Below, in pieces: positions 18,901 through 26,899 of a stretch of 64,000 bases of DNA (the first letter of the stretch is position 1; each line of letters starts with the position of its first letter). This stretch comes from Chthonomonadaceae bacterium (GTDB taxonomy: Bacteria; Armatimonadota; Chthonomonadetes; Chthonomonadales; Chthonomonadaceae). The translations under genes were made by a program, and so were the position numbers. The DNA lies in NCBI GenBank assembly GCA_027450145.1, contig DAIDKH010000003.1, positions 36,352-100,351 on the forward strand, in the 5' to 3' direction. Under the pieces are notes generated by a model, which was given only the letters and a program-made list of their open reading frames with translations, was not told where the DNA came from and did not search any database.

Positions 18901-20744
18901 ATGACACAGCGCAGATTACCGCAATTCTCAATAACAACACGGGCCTTCCGCAAACAGTGGTTGCAAAGCTCACAGCTCCGAATGTCCAGGTAGAAGGGAA
19001 CGTACAACAGAGTCTAGTGATGAGTGCGGGCGCCACTTCGCAGGTGACATGGACGATTCACGCCGCGGCCGCTGGTACCGCTCGGTTTACCGCTGCCGCT
19101 TGGACCGTGCCAACCACGGGATCACGCCAGTACACGGATGCGATGCAGTCGTCGATACCAGTACGTGCATTTGGCTACCTTCATATTACAACGGTCTCCG
19201 GCGACGTAACATCCTCGCTTCCTCAAACGGAGAATGTACGAGTTAATCCTCTCACCGCGCCGGAACAGGTCAGTGCCGTTGTGCATATCATCCCGTCGGC
19301 TATCACAGCCATCACTGGTGGACTTGCAAATCTTGCGGATTACCCCTACGGCTGCGTTGAGCAGACCAGCAGCAGGCTGGTAGCCGACGTGGCTGTAAAG
19401 CGAGCTATGCGACAAATGGGAGGTAGTGCGGCCAACGCAGTACCAGATGTTAATTCCATGGTATTGGAGGGGATCGCTAGGCTTTATCGGCTTCAACATC
19501 CTTCGGGTGGTTGGGGGTGGTGGCATTACGACTCGGTGAACCCCACCATGACCGCAATCGCGCTCATGAGCCTTGAGGAAGCCCGAGCATATGGCGCACC
19601 CATCTCGATGAATGTGCTGAACAAGGGAGCACGCGCTGCAGTCACTTTACTTGAGCGCTGTAAACCCGCTGAAAAACCCGCATTGCTCTACGCACTATCG
19701 CTCGCGGGACGTACCGCCATCGTGCACCGCGTCATTGCGTCCATGCCAGACAGCGCATTCGACAACTCAGGCGCTGCCTATGCGCTCATGGCGTCGATTG
19801 GTGATAGGAAGTCCGCGCAGCGTTTTGCGCACTTGCTGGTGTCGAGAGTGAGCCTGCAAGGGCAGCTTGCCCACTGGGGCGGCGGACCTCAGTCGTTTAG
19901 TGACAACGTAGATACCACCGCTTTGGCTCTGCGTGCGTTGGCATCTGTTGACCGGCGAAACGGTCTGGTAGCCCCTGCTACCCGGTGGCTTATGCTGCAA
20001 AATAGCGATGGATGGTGGGTTTCTACGCGCGATACCGCAGATGCGGTTCTAGCTCTACTAGCGGTGCTTGGTGAACAGCACCCGGCGTCGTCCTCGGGGG
20101 CCCTTCAAATCCTCGTAAACGGGCAGGTCAAAACCACTGTGCCCATCGGTGGAGAGAACCTGAACGAGCAACAGCTGGTGGTTCAACTGCCACCTGGCAC
20201 CTTCCATGCAGGAAATAACCAGGTCACATTCGTGCGCACTGGGGGTAGCAGTGCAGTATATTACTCTGTAACCACACGCCAGCTTGAACCCTCCACACCG
20301 GTCACCGGTACACTGCGTGGCCTGACAATCACTCGACAGTACCTTCGCGTGGTCTCGTCGTCGATGGAAGGACTGAATACCACACCGCTCTCCAGCTCGG
20401 TCAAGCTAGGAAGCATAATCCGTGTTCATCTTGTGGTGAAAGCTCCGCGAGAGATGAGTTACGTCGTCATAGAGGACCCATTTCCAGCAGGATTTGAACC
20501 GGATGTGCGAGGAGATGCAGACGTGATGGACGATTGGAACTATTGGTACAGCGGTGTCGATGTTCGTGACGACAGGATAGCATTCTTTGCGCGCGGCGTA
20601 CCCAAGGGTACCTCGGTGATCGACTATACGCTGCACGCCCAGACTTCCGGGGCGTTTAGCGCGCTTCCTGCTTTGGTACAGTCGATGTATGCGCCAACGG
20701 AACAGGCGTCAACGCGCATTCATCAAGTGAACATACAGCCATGA
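15939..20744 (+). CDS. Bacterial alpha-2-macroglobulin family protein with thioester motif
   Basis: This 1601-residue protein starts with a signal anchor (IVGIWLLAWFTGRVLM). Residues about 32-110 form a carboxypeptidase regulatory-like beta domain. TDRPIYRPGQ near 352 is the MG2-type signature. FPDTAFWAPDITTDKNG near 917 followed by LPDNLTQWRATA is the classic A2M core. The thioester motif is YPYGCVEQT, with Cys1139 and Gln1142, followed by an alpha-helical thioester domain to about residue 1400 and a C-terminal MG10-like domain (IEDPFPAGFEP near 1509). Known bacterial members are periplasmic or surface protease traps that use the thioester to hold attacking proteases. It overlaps both neighbours by four bases (ATGA). 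Many bacterial A2M genes sit next to a pbpC-type penicillin-binding protein; here the partners are a polytopic membrane protein and a VanW protein. Confidence 0.95.
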   Translation: MNTQNSGRLAAIVGIWLLAWFTGRVLMQAPAIGRVSGVVYLAEAHTRFKGATVYLQVHGGSERTRYVTSQDGGRFSFSNVPAGDYNIWASSAEHDVRSSRITVLDGADTPVTLSLSRNLPAFSLAVHQQNYTTSERPMFAVKGYQNWRLPMGHDWFTLSVYHTQMSRMLSTQASARSFAAVGRSYDAAPYLPKDVLHFASGMSPRLLFRRTVRITRTDTEGFYYQRYWFPKLPTGLYLLNLRHGHDTACTWLLVTDTALITKRVRSQVLAYVVNIVSGTPVAHSLVSFYRYGRAAAQSTTNSHGIAVLRVPPPQRGQQSGSSYVTALNHGDEALCSSYFGDAGNRQNFVVFSYTDRPIYRPGQDIQFKCIVRKRSYPAGTEALTALNSAKGSATSALTVPSNETVHVELRDPSGVAVLRRNYVTNSFGAIHGSAELLNEASTGVYTLFVTPAGGGSAHTHDIVVSAYRKPQIKLTAVAAQAQVIAGTSATVHVSAAYYFGAPVAGAKITYTVYSSPDWESDFPSDYDYQSGDESIFVDSAGDNYYGSQITTGTAVLDANGNATITFPTLEPNVPGSDLTQSKLFTCSVTLATGSQQSTEEDATVHVVQGNFHLSVEPAGYLGQRGQPMNVVVTAQGYDGVARANKLVTLSLYYQSTTTETYKRIAAGVLHATTNEAGKALFTVVPPRNGDLMLKATAQDAAGRTIMARNDLWVESAGDDGTNTIGNSLTVFTDRRQYKPGQTARVLISSPGKGYSALVTLEGGRIYRSQVVTLSTQNTVLHIPIRADYGPNLFIDVCYVSHKAFASSEASLRVANPKSKLHVTVQPVYAPGQTVFRPEQPVRYRIHITDWRGEPVRADFCLGVVNEAIYALREDHPEAIWNKFYPRRYNAVDTEYSFAPLYLGDADKAEPKIVTRKKFPDTAFWAPDITTDKNGNADVTFILPDNLTQWRATAIAQTMDTEVGWGTCDIQVTKPLVIELTTPRTLVQNDTAQITAILNNNTGLPQTVVAKLTAPNVQVEGNVQQSLVMSAGATSQVTWTIHAAAAGTARFTAAAWTVPTTGSRQYTDAMQSSIPVRAFGYLHITTVSGDVTSSLPQTENVRVNPLTAPEQVSAVVHIIPSAITAITGGLANLADYPYGCVEQTSSRLVADVAVKRAMRQMGGSAANAVPDVNSMVLEGIARLYRLQHPSGGWGWWHYDSVNPTMTAIALMSLEEARAYGAPISMNVLNKGARAAVTLLERCKPAEKPALLYALSLAGRTAIVHRVIASMPDSAFDNSGAAYALMASIGDRKSAQRFAHLLVSRVSLQGQLAHWGGGPQSFSDNVDTTALALRALASVDRRNGLVAPATRWLMLQNSDGWWVSTRDTADAVLALLAVLGEQHPASSSGALQILVNGQVKTTVPIGGENLNEQQLVVQLPPGTFHAGNNQVTFVRTGGSSAVYYSVTTRQLEPSTPVTGTLRGLTITRQYLRVVSSSMEGLNTTPLSSSVKLGSIIRVHLVVKAPREMSYVVIEDPFPAGFEPDVRGDADVMDDWNYWYSGVDVRDDRIAFFARGVPKGTSVIDYTLHAQTSGAFSALPALVQSMYAPTEQASTRIHQVNIQP

Positions 20745-21559
20745 GCCTCTACATCTGGCTTCAGCGTATTACCGCTGCGCTTTTGCTAGTGAGCGGTGTC
20801 ATCCTTGTAACCCACGTTGGACGAGGCCCGACTGTAAGAGAGAAGCTGCTTGCCTCATACGCCACGAATGTGGCTCTCAGGACTCCGGCGCAGCGCAGAA
20901 ATGCGAGACAGGCGGCTAACGCACTAAATGATTCGGTGATCCCACCTGGGGCTGTGTTTTCATTTAATCGCACCGTCGGTTCGTGGTCCGCCGATCGCGG
21001 CTACGTACCCGCACCTGTCAGTTATGATGGTGAGTTGGTGAAAGCTCCAGGAGGGGGAGTGTGCCAAACATCTACCACTTTATACAATGCAGCCCTGTTG
21101 GCAGGTATGGAGATCGTGCAGCGCCACCATCATGACTACGCACCGGGATATGCGCCACCGGGTAGGGATGCGGCTGTAGCGCAGTATACTATTGACCTGC
21201 AATTCCGCAACCCATATTCCTTTCCAGTGAGGGTGAAGTGTGGAGTTCATGGTAAGCGACTCGTTGCATCATTCTATGGATTACGAAGACCGCCATATCA
21301 AATTCGCGTAGAAAGTTCCTTCCTTAGTGTGAGCCGCCCGCTTAGTATTACGAGAGTTATTGTTGGTACTCGTGGTGTTGGGCTGCACGCCTACGTTCGT
21401 AATCCCGGGGCTACGGGTTACCGAGTACGTACCTACCGCACGTACTACCTGCAGGGCCGCGTAATGAAGAGGCAATTGCTGAGCGATGACACGTACGGCT
21501 GCATGAACCGAATTGTTCAGGTAGTGGAGATGCCCGGTGACCGAAGTCTTTTGAAGTGA
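20741..21559 (+). CDS. VanW family protein with N-terminal membrane anchor
   Basis: The 272-residue product has one hydrophobic segment at residues 5-25, then the VanW domain at about 65-170. Recognisable pieces are IPPGAVFSFNRTVG, GGGVCQTSTTLYNAALLAG and RHHHDYAPGY. The C-terminal 100 residues are beta-rich (YRVRTYRTYYL) and resemble the G5-like end seen in some VanW proteins. VanW proteins occur near vancomycin-resistance genes and in envelope loci, but their biochemical role is not settled. The start overlaps the A2M stop (ATGA, 20741-20744), so the pair is translated together. No van resistance genes are nearby, and I do not infer antibiotic resistance. Confidence 0.9.
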   Translation: MSLYIWLQRITAALLLVSGVILVTHVGRGPTVREKLLASYATNVALRTPAQRRNARQAANALNDSVIPPGAVFSFNRTVGSWSADRGYVPAPVSYDGELVKAPGGGVCQTSTTLYNAALLAGMEIVQRHHHDYAPGYAPPGRDAAVAQYTIDLQFRNPYSFPVRVKCGVHGKRLVASFYGLRRPPYQIRVESSFLSVSRPLSITRVIVGTRGVGLHAYVRNPGATGYRVRTYRTYYLQGRVMKRQLLSDDTYGCMNRIVQVVEMPGDRSLLK

Positions 21560-21649
21560 AGGGGGCTCGCGTCACCTAGAAACCCGTTGCTAGAAACGAA
21601 ATATACCTTCTGAAGGCTGCACCATTGACCCTCCGGTAGTTCGCAGCAC

Positions 21650-21681
21650 AAACCGAGGGGAGCCGAAACTCCGCTCGGTTT
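21650..21681. terminator. Convergent hairpin between the VanW gene and the gene on the - strand
   Basis: AAACCGAG at 21650-21657 pairs with CTCGGTTT at 21674-21681, and the stem continues inward (GGAG/CTCC) after one mismatch around a CCGAAA loop. It lies between two convergent genes and could stop transcription from both sides. There is no long T-run. Confidence 0.55.
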
Positions 21682-21709
21682 ATGATAGTCTGAAGCGCGG
21701 GGGCACGAA

Positions 21710-22345
21710 TTATTTCTTGGGATGTACCCAGTCGTGCATGGCATACGCGACTGCAATTTGCACGGCTCGCTGTTCCTGAGGTGTCTTGGGGCCACCACTT
21801 ACCGCAGTTACCAGCGGCGTGATCAGTACAGCTCCTGCATATTTCAGGATACTTGTTTTGGCGTCGCTCCGTCCCTGCACGTCCACTCGCTTGTACACAA
21901 TCCTGCCAGAGGACGCATCAGTAATTCTTACGGTCACGAAAGCGGTTGATATGGTGCGTGGGCCAATATCGACCCAAATAGACCGTGTATGGAACCTGAA
22001 CATGGGTTGCACAACGTACCTCGCGTGAACTGCTCGGGCAAACTTCACAATGTCCGAAGTGGTAGCGGGGCGATCCGTGGTGGGTTCTCGCAGGTCTAGG
22101 TGCTTCCAGGTACCGGCAGCCACAGTTTGAGATATCAGCGTGAACCCGCCTTTTTCTAGCGTCTCTCGCACTGACTGTACCGCAGTGTGCCGCGCGGTGG
22201 TCGTACCGGATCGCTGTGAATAGACGATGGGCCATACTACTGCCGTGCCGCGCGAGGTTACCGCTGCAAAAGCAGCTGGCGCCACACAGAGCATCGCCGA
22301 AATAGCTATACATGTAGACAATAGGTCTTTTCTAGAGGGAAACAT
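21710..22345 (-). CDS. Exported protein of unknown function (211 aa)
   Basis: Two ATG codons are adjacent at 22348 and 22345. The second is preferred because GGAG ends 5 bases upstream of it but only 2 upstream of the first. The N-terminus (RKDLLSTCIAISAMLCVAPAAFA) is a signal peptide. The mature part, about 185 residues, alternates helices and strands and contains ARAVHARYVVQPMFRF and TVRITDASSGRIVYKR, similar in style to exported proteins that collect stress-type or lipoprotein-like domains. I do not recognise a named family. It is a single gene, convergent with the A2M operon. Confidence 0.75.
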   Translation of the reverse strand: MFPSRKDLLSTCIAISAMLCVAPAAFAAVTSRGTAVVWPIVYSQRSGTTTARHTAVQSVRETLEKGGFTLISQTVAAGTWKHLDLREPTTDRPATTSDIVKFARAVHARYVVQPMFRFHTRSIWVDIGPRTISTAFVTVRITDASSGRIVYKRVDVQGRSDAKTSILKYAGAVLITPLVTAVSGGPKTPQEQRAVQIAVAYAMHDWVHPKK

Positions 22346-22348
22346 CAT

Positions 22349-22936
22349 TACTCCTTTTCTACCATTTGGTGCCCGCTTGGGACGAACGGCTCACAATTTT
22401 AGTTCAACTCATTAAGATCGTGGTACGCGCATAGAATTTTTACAAATCATACAGGCAATCTCACGTCCAAATTAGCAATGTGAGCAACACTCATAGTATT
22501 ATTTACGAAATAGACCGGCGAATGAGCGTTCGAGCCCAAAGATTGAGCGAGAGCCGGGTATAGGAGCAACGCGAACAATCCACTGAGTGTCTGAGCATTG
22601 TTATACGGCGGACAGCTAAAAATCGCAGAATTGCTGTGTTGCTGATGCAACCTTAAGGTGCCAGACTAGGCAAATTGTTGGAGCATACCGGTGCCTGTTT
22701 ACAATATGAAAAGTTGCTTGTTCTGTTGTGCACCGGCGCCACATGCAAAGACGAATCGCTTTTCGCCGTGGTGTTACGAAGCTGCTGGCAGGTATGAAAT
22801 AGAATGTGCGGTTTGCTTTCGTGTACAAACAAATGTGGCGAGGAAATATATTCATGGCGCGTAGCGTAGAGATAATTACACGCACTGCGAGGAAGAGATA
22901 ACCGAGATATGCTTGGACCCGCGGTACGAGGCGATA
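22349..22936. other. Intergenic region with no recognised gene
   Basis: This nearly 600-base stretch lies between a - strand gene start and the tRNA promoter region. Short open frames exist but none has a ribosome binding site together with a recognisable product. I see no tRNA or repeat array in it. It must hold the promoter for the - strand gene, but I could not place one with confidence. Confidence 0.5.
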
Positions 22937-22967
22937 CCGTTCATTTCGCCACTGAACCAATGAACGG
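22937..22967. repeat. Inverted repeat upstream of the tRNA-Ser promoter
   Basis: CCGTTCATT at 22937-22945 and AATGAACGG at 22959-22967 are perfect inverted copies separated by 13 bases. The element ends 22 bases before the -35 box of the tRNA promoter. It could be a hairpin or a protein-binding site; no T-run follows it. Confidence 0.55.
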
Positions 22968-22989
22968 GCTATGTTCGGCATCACGACAC

Positions 22990-23018
22990 TTGACACACGA
23001 GGCTACCCGTGCTAAAAT
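22990..23018 (+). promoter_or_regulatory. Near-consensus promoter of the tRNA-Ser gene
   Basis: TTGACA at 22990-22995 and TAAAAT at 23013-23018 are spaced by 17 bases. The expected transcription start falls about 7-8 bases before the mature tRNA 5' end at 23033. Confidence 0.85.
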
Positions 23019-23032
23019 TGAGGGCCGTATCT

Positions 23033-23121
23033 GGAGTGATGTCCGAGTTGGTCTAAGGAGCACGACTGGAAATCGTGTAATGGTCACAAGCCATTCGAGG
23101 GTTCGAATCCCTCTCACTCCG
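23033..23121 (+). tRNA. tRNA-Ser (anticodon GGA)
   Basis: The acceptor arms GGAGTGA (23033-23039) and TCACTCC (23114-23120) pair perfectly with discriminator G at 23121. The anticodon stem CACGA/TCGTG encloses CTGGAAA, giving anticodon GGA. The T-arm carries GGTTCGAATCC. A long variable arm (ATGGTCACAAGCCATT) is typical of class II serine tRNAs. The 3' CCA is not encoded (GTT follows). Confidence 0.97.
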
Positions 23122-23173
23122 TTTCTTCCGGTAATGACGCCGCTTCCCCTTTGGCTGGAGAGTTCCGCAGGCA

Positions 23174-24703
23174 ATGCCTATTGCTTCCCGTTTTAAATCA
23201 ATAATTAGAGCAATCTTGCTATTATGCGCGCTACCAGGGATCTATGAGGCGGGTGCGAGCATTGCTTTCGTGCTGCGGGAACGTAAGGCAAATGCGGATT
23301 ATGCTGCTCTTCGGCTACCCGTAGAATCGGCTCCATATCGCGGCGAACGACTGTTGGTTGTGGCTCCGCATTGCGATGATGAAACGCTTGGCTGCGGCGG
23401 CCTCATGCAACAAACTCTTAAAGATGGCGGAGACGTAGAAGTCGTTTTCCTTACCAACGGCGATGCTTTTCGCACTGCAGTAGAGTGTATGACTCACCGC
23501 GTAAACGTTACACCGGCCGATTATATAAAGTTCGCAGATTTAAGACAGCGCGAATCTACTCGTGTGCTGGAATACCTGGGGGTAAAGCCCTCTCGTATTC
23601 TCTTCCTGGGCTACCCAGATCAGGGTTCCATGAACATCTGGCATTCGCACTGGTTGAGTTCATCGCCATTTATGTCGCCTTATACTCGGTGCAGCGCTTC
23701 GCCCTATGCAGTCTGTTTTCACTCCGGCGCCCCATACTCCGGTGAGAGTATTGTAACCGACCTTCAAAAGGTTATTGAACAGTATCGTCCCACGCTTATC
23801 ACAGTAACCCATCCCTCCGATGACCATGTGGATCACGTGGGCGCGGAAGCCTTTACTCACACGGCATTAGACCTTCTGCGATTGTCGCCAGATGACGCCT
23901 CTTGGGCTCGTCGAATAAAACTGCAGTATTATCTCGTTCACCATGGTGATTGGCCAATTCCACAGGGCATATATACGAAGTTGCCATTAACACCTCCCAG
24001 GCCGCTCGCATACCTGGACACACACTGGAACGAGTTGCAGCTTACGCATGGCCAGGTGCTTAAAAAGCTCCATGCAATAAACATGTACCACAGCCAAACA
24101 GCGATGATGGGGCGATTTCTGGACTCGTTTGCGCGGAGCACGGAGATATTTGGGACGCTGGATACCCAGGTTGTCACCAACGTGACCGGATCACTGAAAC
24201 CCAATGCGCCTGCCTGGAATATGTTGTCGCCGGTACTCCTCAATCCGCAGCGTGACGGCATAATGCGCGCGCTAAACGGAGCTGCAAATATCTCGTCTGT
24301 ATACATGGCAAGAAATTCCACTTCGCTGGTAATAATGGTCAAATACCGCGATAGTATCTCTGCCCACTACCGTTACTTCGTCACAGTTCGGCCGTTTGGG
24401 CTGCATGGCGAGAGCAGTATGTCCGCGATCAACCTGTTATACACGCCTGGTACCACGCATGATGCCAGCGGAGTTGTATTTCAACGTAGTGGGCAGAGCC
24501 TTGTAATTCGAATACCCTGGAGTCTCATTGTACGGCACGCAACGGGGGTTCAACCAGCTTTAGCCGGCGTAAGTGCCAGTACGACTATAGGAAATGTGCT
24601 CGTGGACAAAACCGGAATCCGAATTGTCCATTTCGCCACCACACCTGTAGCTGATGGTGATGTGCATTTAACCGCATATAATTCCACGGGAAGGCGGTAT
24701 TAA
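23174..24703 (+). CDS. PIG-L/LmbE family deacetylase with C-terminal extra domain
   Basis: The 509-residue protein starts with a hydrophobic helix (IIRAILLLCALPGIYEAG) that is a signal anchor. The PIG-L metal-site motif PHCDDE is at residues 65-70, and the distal HPSDDHVDH motif at 213-221, so both metal-binding elements are intact. The catalytic domain ends near residue 310. The C-terminal 200 residues form a separate beta-rich region of unknown role. The family removes acetyl groups from N-acetylglucosamine-type sugars on lipids, glycans or small thiols, using zinc; the substrate here cannot be told. It lies 52 bases after tRNA-Ser and 7 bases before nadD, so it probably heads the long operon. 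Confidence 0.88.
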   Translation: MPIASRFKSIIRAILLLCALPGIYEAGASIAFVLRERKANADYAALRLPVESAPYRGERLLVVAPHCDDETLGCGGLMQQTLKDGGDVEVVFLTNGDAFRTAVECMTHRVNVTPADYIKFADLRQRESTRVLEYLGVKPSRILFLGYPDQGSMNIWHSHWLSSSPFMSPYTRCSASPYAVCFHSGAPYSGESIVTDLQKVIEQYRPTLITVTHPSDDHVDHVGAEAFTHTALDLLRLSPDDASWARRIKLQYYLVHHGDWPIPQGIYTKLPLTPPRPLAYLDTHWNELQLTHGQVLKKLHAINMYHSQTAMMGRFLDSFARSTEIFGTLDTQVVTNVTGSLKPNAPAWNMLSPVLLNPQRDGIMRALNGAANISSVYMARNSTSLVIMVKYRDSISAHYRYFVTVRPFGLHGESSMSAINLLYTPGTTHDASGVVFQRSGQSLVIRIPWSLIVRHATGVQPALAGVSASTTIGNVLVDKTGIRIVHFATTPVADGDVHLTAYNSTGRRY

Positions 24704-24710
24704 GGACCTC

Positions 24711-25334
24711 GTGCGTATAGGCATCATGGGCGGAACTTTTGATCCTGTTCATTATGGCCATCTCTTTGTGGCTGAAGAAGCCAGGGTGTTGTTTGGCCTG
24801 GAAAAGGTGTTATTTATACCGAATGGGCGACCGCCTCACCGCCCTGAAGGTGCATGTGCCAGTGCAGCAAGACGGTATGCCATGACGCTTATTGCAACAC
24901 ACAGCAACAATGCGTTTACTTGCTCACCGGTTGAAATTCATAGATCTGGCCCGTCATATGCTGTAGATACGCTGGTCGCTCTTAATCGAGATTATCCAGA
25001 TGCCGAATTCTACTACATAACGGGAATTGATGCCGTAGCCGAACTAGCAACTTGGCACCGCTACGAGGATGTAGTGAAACTGACGCGGTTTATCGCAGCC
25101 ACTCGACCTGGCTTCCCGATCGCCAGCCTTAAGAGCAGGCTTCCGTTGGCGTGTCTAGAGCGCATTTTACCACTGCAAACAAGCTCGCCAAACATTTCGT
25201 CAACCACTATCCGTGATAGAATTAAGAAAAATTTGCCAATACGCTATCTCACACCGGACGGTGTTGTAAACTATATCTATGAACACCGACTCTATGTCGA
25301 CTCGGAACTGATAGCCGTGGGAGAAACCGCTTGA
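24711..25334 (+). CDS. nadD: Nicotinate-nucleotide adenylyltransferase
   Basis: NadD joins nicotinate mononucleotide to AMP from ATP in NAD synthesis. The GTG start at 24711 follows AAGGA by 4 bases and gives a 207-residue protein. The nucleotidyltransferase motif GGTFDPVHYGH occupies residues 7-17, including the HxGH element (14-17). The second conserved motif SSTTIRDRI lies near residue 162. Length and motifs match the family. Its stop overlaps the rsfS start as TTGA, a common bacterial nadD-rsfS pairing. Confidence 0.95.
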   Translation: MRIGIMGGTFDPVHYGHLFVAEEARVLFGLEKVLFIPNGRPPHRPEGACASAARRYAMTLIATHSNNAFTCSPVEIHRSGPSYAVDTLVALNRDYPDAEFYYITGIDAVAELATWHRYEDVVKLTRFIAATRPGFPIASLKSRLPLACLERILPLQTSSPNISSTTIRDRIKKNLPIRYLTPDGVVNYIYEHRLYVDSELIAVGETA

Positions 25335-25909
25335 CCTGTGAAGACAACATAAGAGAAGACGTTGCTGATTTGTCAGAATCTGGTAGCGCGTCGACAGATC
25401 CAAAAAGAACTAAGCATGAAAACGTGAATTTGCATGACCCCGACAATGACCAACTCGACAATCAGCTTGAGGACGAGGATTTCGATCTTGATGACGAGGA
25501 ATTGCCGGAGGTAAGTGAGGATACAGACTCCGAGGAGCGGGCGGCCTGGCTTGCCCTGGCTGCGGATGCTGTGCGTGCCGAGGATATTAAGGTACTCGAC
25601 CTTCGCGGTTTGACAATCATTGCCGACTTTTTTGTGATTTGTACCGGCAAGTCGTCTATACAATTGAGAGCGATTGCCGATCGCGCAGAGGAGATTATGG
25701 AGCAAAGGGGCTACAAGAAGCTCCGAGTGGAGGGGTATCAGGAAGCCGTTTGGATATTGCTAGACTATGGTGACGTGGTTATGCACATTATGGCGGCTGA
25801 ACAGCGGGAATTCTACCATCTTGAGGACTTTTGGAAGAACGCCCCGTTGTTGCCGGTAGACCTCGACAACAATCCATTTATTCCCGTGCGCTCGAGGCCC
25901 GCGATTTAG
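25331..25909 (+). CDS. rsfS: Ribosomal silencing factor RsfS with acidic N-terminal extension
   Basis: RsfS binds ribosomal protein L14 and blocks subunit joining when nutrients fall. The conserved domain starts near residue 70 (AALAADAVRAEDIKVLDLRG in outline) and includes ADFFVICTG, GYQEAVWILLDYGDVVMHI and FYHLEDFW. The product is 192 residues, about 65 longer than usual; the extra N-terminal part is very acidic (EDEDFDLDDEELPE). The start is TTG 25331, overlapping the nadD stop; GGGAG lies 8 bases upstream. A later start inside the extension cannot be excluded, but no stronger ribosome binding site is visible. Confidence 0.93.
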   Translation: MTCEDNIREDVADLSESGSASTDPKRTKHENVNLHDPDNDQLDNQLEDEDFDLDDEELPEVSEDTDSEERAAWLALAADAVRAEDIKVLDLRGLTIIADFFVICTGKSSIQLRAIADRAEEIMEQRGYKKLRVEGYQEAVWILLDYGDVVMHIMAAEQREFYHLEDFWKNAPLLPVDLDNNPFIPVRSRPAI

Positions 25910-25919
25910 AGGAGCGACA

Positions 25920-26834
25920 ATGGACGCAACCCCGGAAGAAACGGCGCCTTCGCAATCTGAGGATATCCTGAAGGCGGATCCCGCAAAGAGACGGCAGGCA
26001 GAATTGGATTTGGCCATGATGGGTATGTCACCCGTTGAGATTGCTCGCCTGCTAGATGCCAATACCAGCACCTTTGACGGTACGGCGCCTCCCGTTGCGC
26101 CGCTGGACGGAAAGGGTCAGCCAGTCTCTCCTGAAGTTACCATAGATATGTTGCGCATGCAGGCGGTTGCTCGCGAGCAGGAACGAACGCAGGAGTTAAT
26201 TAAACGGTCTCAACAGATTGATTTGAAGCTGCCACCCGCAAGGGAGGCCACTCCGATGGAGAAGGGGCGCGCGGAGAAGTTGCTAAGCGAGGCAGCTTTG
26301 CTGCGCAGACGAGAGAGACCTAAAGAGGCCGAGGCAAAATGTAGGGAGGCACTGGATGCTGACCCGTGTGATGCTGCTGCGTTGGAGCTTCTAGGAGACC
26401 TTTATCAGGACATTGCCCACATTGAGGAGGCGCTCGCAGCGTACAGTAGGGCCAACGAACTACAGCCAACACGAACGACTGCGGAGCGCAAGTACGCTAA
26501 CCTGCTCACCAATCAGGAGCAATGGAGTGCCCTGGAGTCGGAAGTCATAGTAAAAAGCCCTGGACTAGCACTGGTTTTGAGCCTTGTATTGCCGGGATTG
26601 GGGCAGTTTTACAACTCCGAAATTGGCAAGGGAATCCTTTTTATCGTATTGGACTTGCTCGACTTTTTTATGCTTGCTTTCTCCCCGTGGGGATTTGCTG
26701 CTGCAAAGCAGCACGGCGGACCGAGCGCCGGGCTTGTATTTTCGTCAATTTTCCTGGTCATTATCTACCTAGTCTCATCCATCGATGCTATGAATGCGGC
26801 GCGCATGGGAGGCGGCCAAGGAGGCTGGAAGTAA
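25920..26834 (+). CDS. TPR protein with C-terminal membrane segments
   Basis: GAGGAG precedes ATG 25920 at good spacing. The 304-residue protein has a charged soluble N-terminal region, then two TPR-like repeats at about residues 115-195 (AEAKCREALDADPCDAAALELL, split here as helices). The C-terminal 90 residues contain hydrophobic segments beginning SPGLALVLSLVLPGLGQFYN, which resembles the TM2-type GLGQFY motif, and ending in GGGQGGWK. It sits between rsfS and sucC in the same direction. No enzyme function is evident; a scaffold role at the membrane is inference. Confidence 0.8.
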   Translation: MDATPEETAPSQSEDILKADPAKRRQAELDLAMMGMSPVEIARLLDANTSTFDGTAPPVAPLDGKGQPVSPEVTIDMLRMQAVAREQERTQELIKRSQQIDLKLPPAREATPMEKGRAEKLLSEAALLRRRERPKEAEAKCREALDADPCDAAALELLGDLYQDIAHIEEALAAYSRANELQPTRTTAERKYANLLTNQEQWSALESEVIVKSPGLALVLSLVLPGLGQFYNSEIGKGILFIVLDLLDFFMLAFSPWGFAAAKQHGGPSAGLVFSSIFLVIIYLVSSIDAMNAARMGGGQGGWK

Positions 26835-26899
26835 CGCGGCTTCTGCCGCAGGCTAAAGACCGTTCACTTTTTTGTTCAATTGCACCTAAGGAGTTCTTT

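Noticed and set aside
20741..21559. VanW gene as evidence of vancomycin resistance
   Set aside because: No vanA/H/X or regulator genes are nearby; VanW domains are widespread in envelope proteins.
26522..26899. Upstream extension of the sucC frame
   Set aside because: It overlaps the previous gene in another frame and has no family match; AAGGAG and the conserved N-terminus place the start at 26900.
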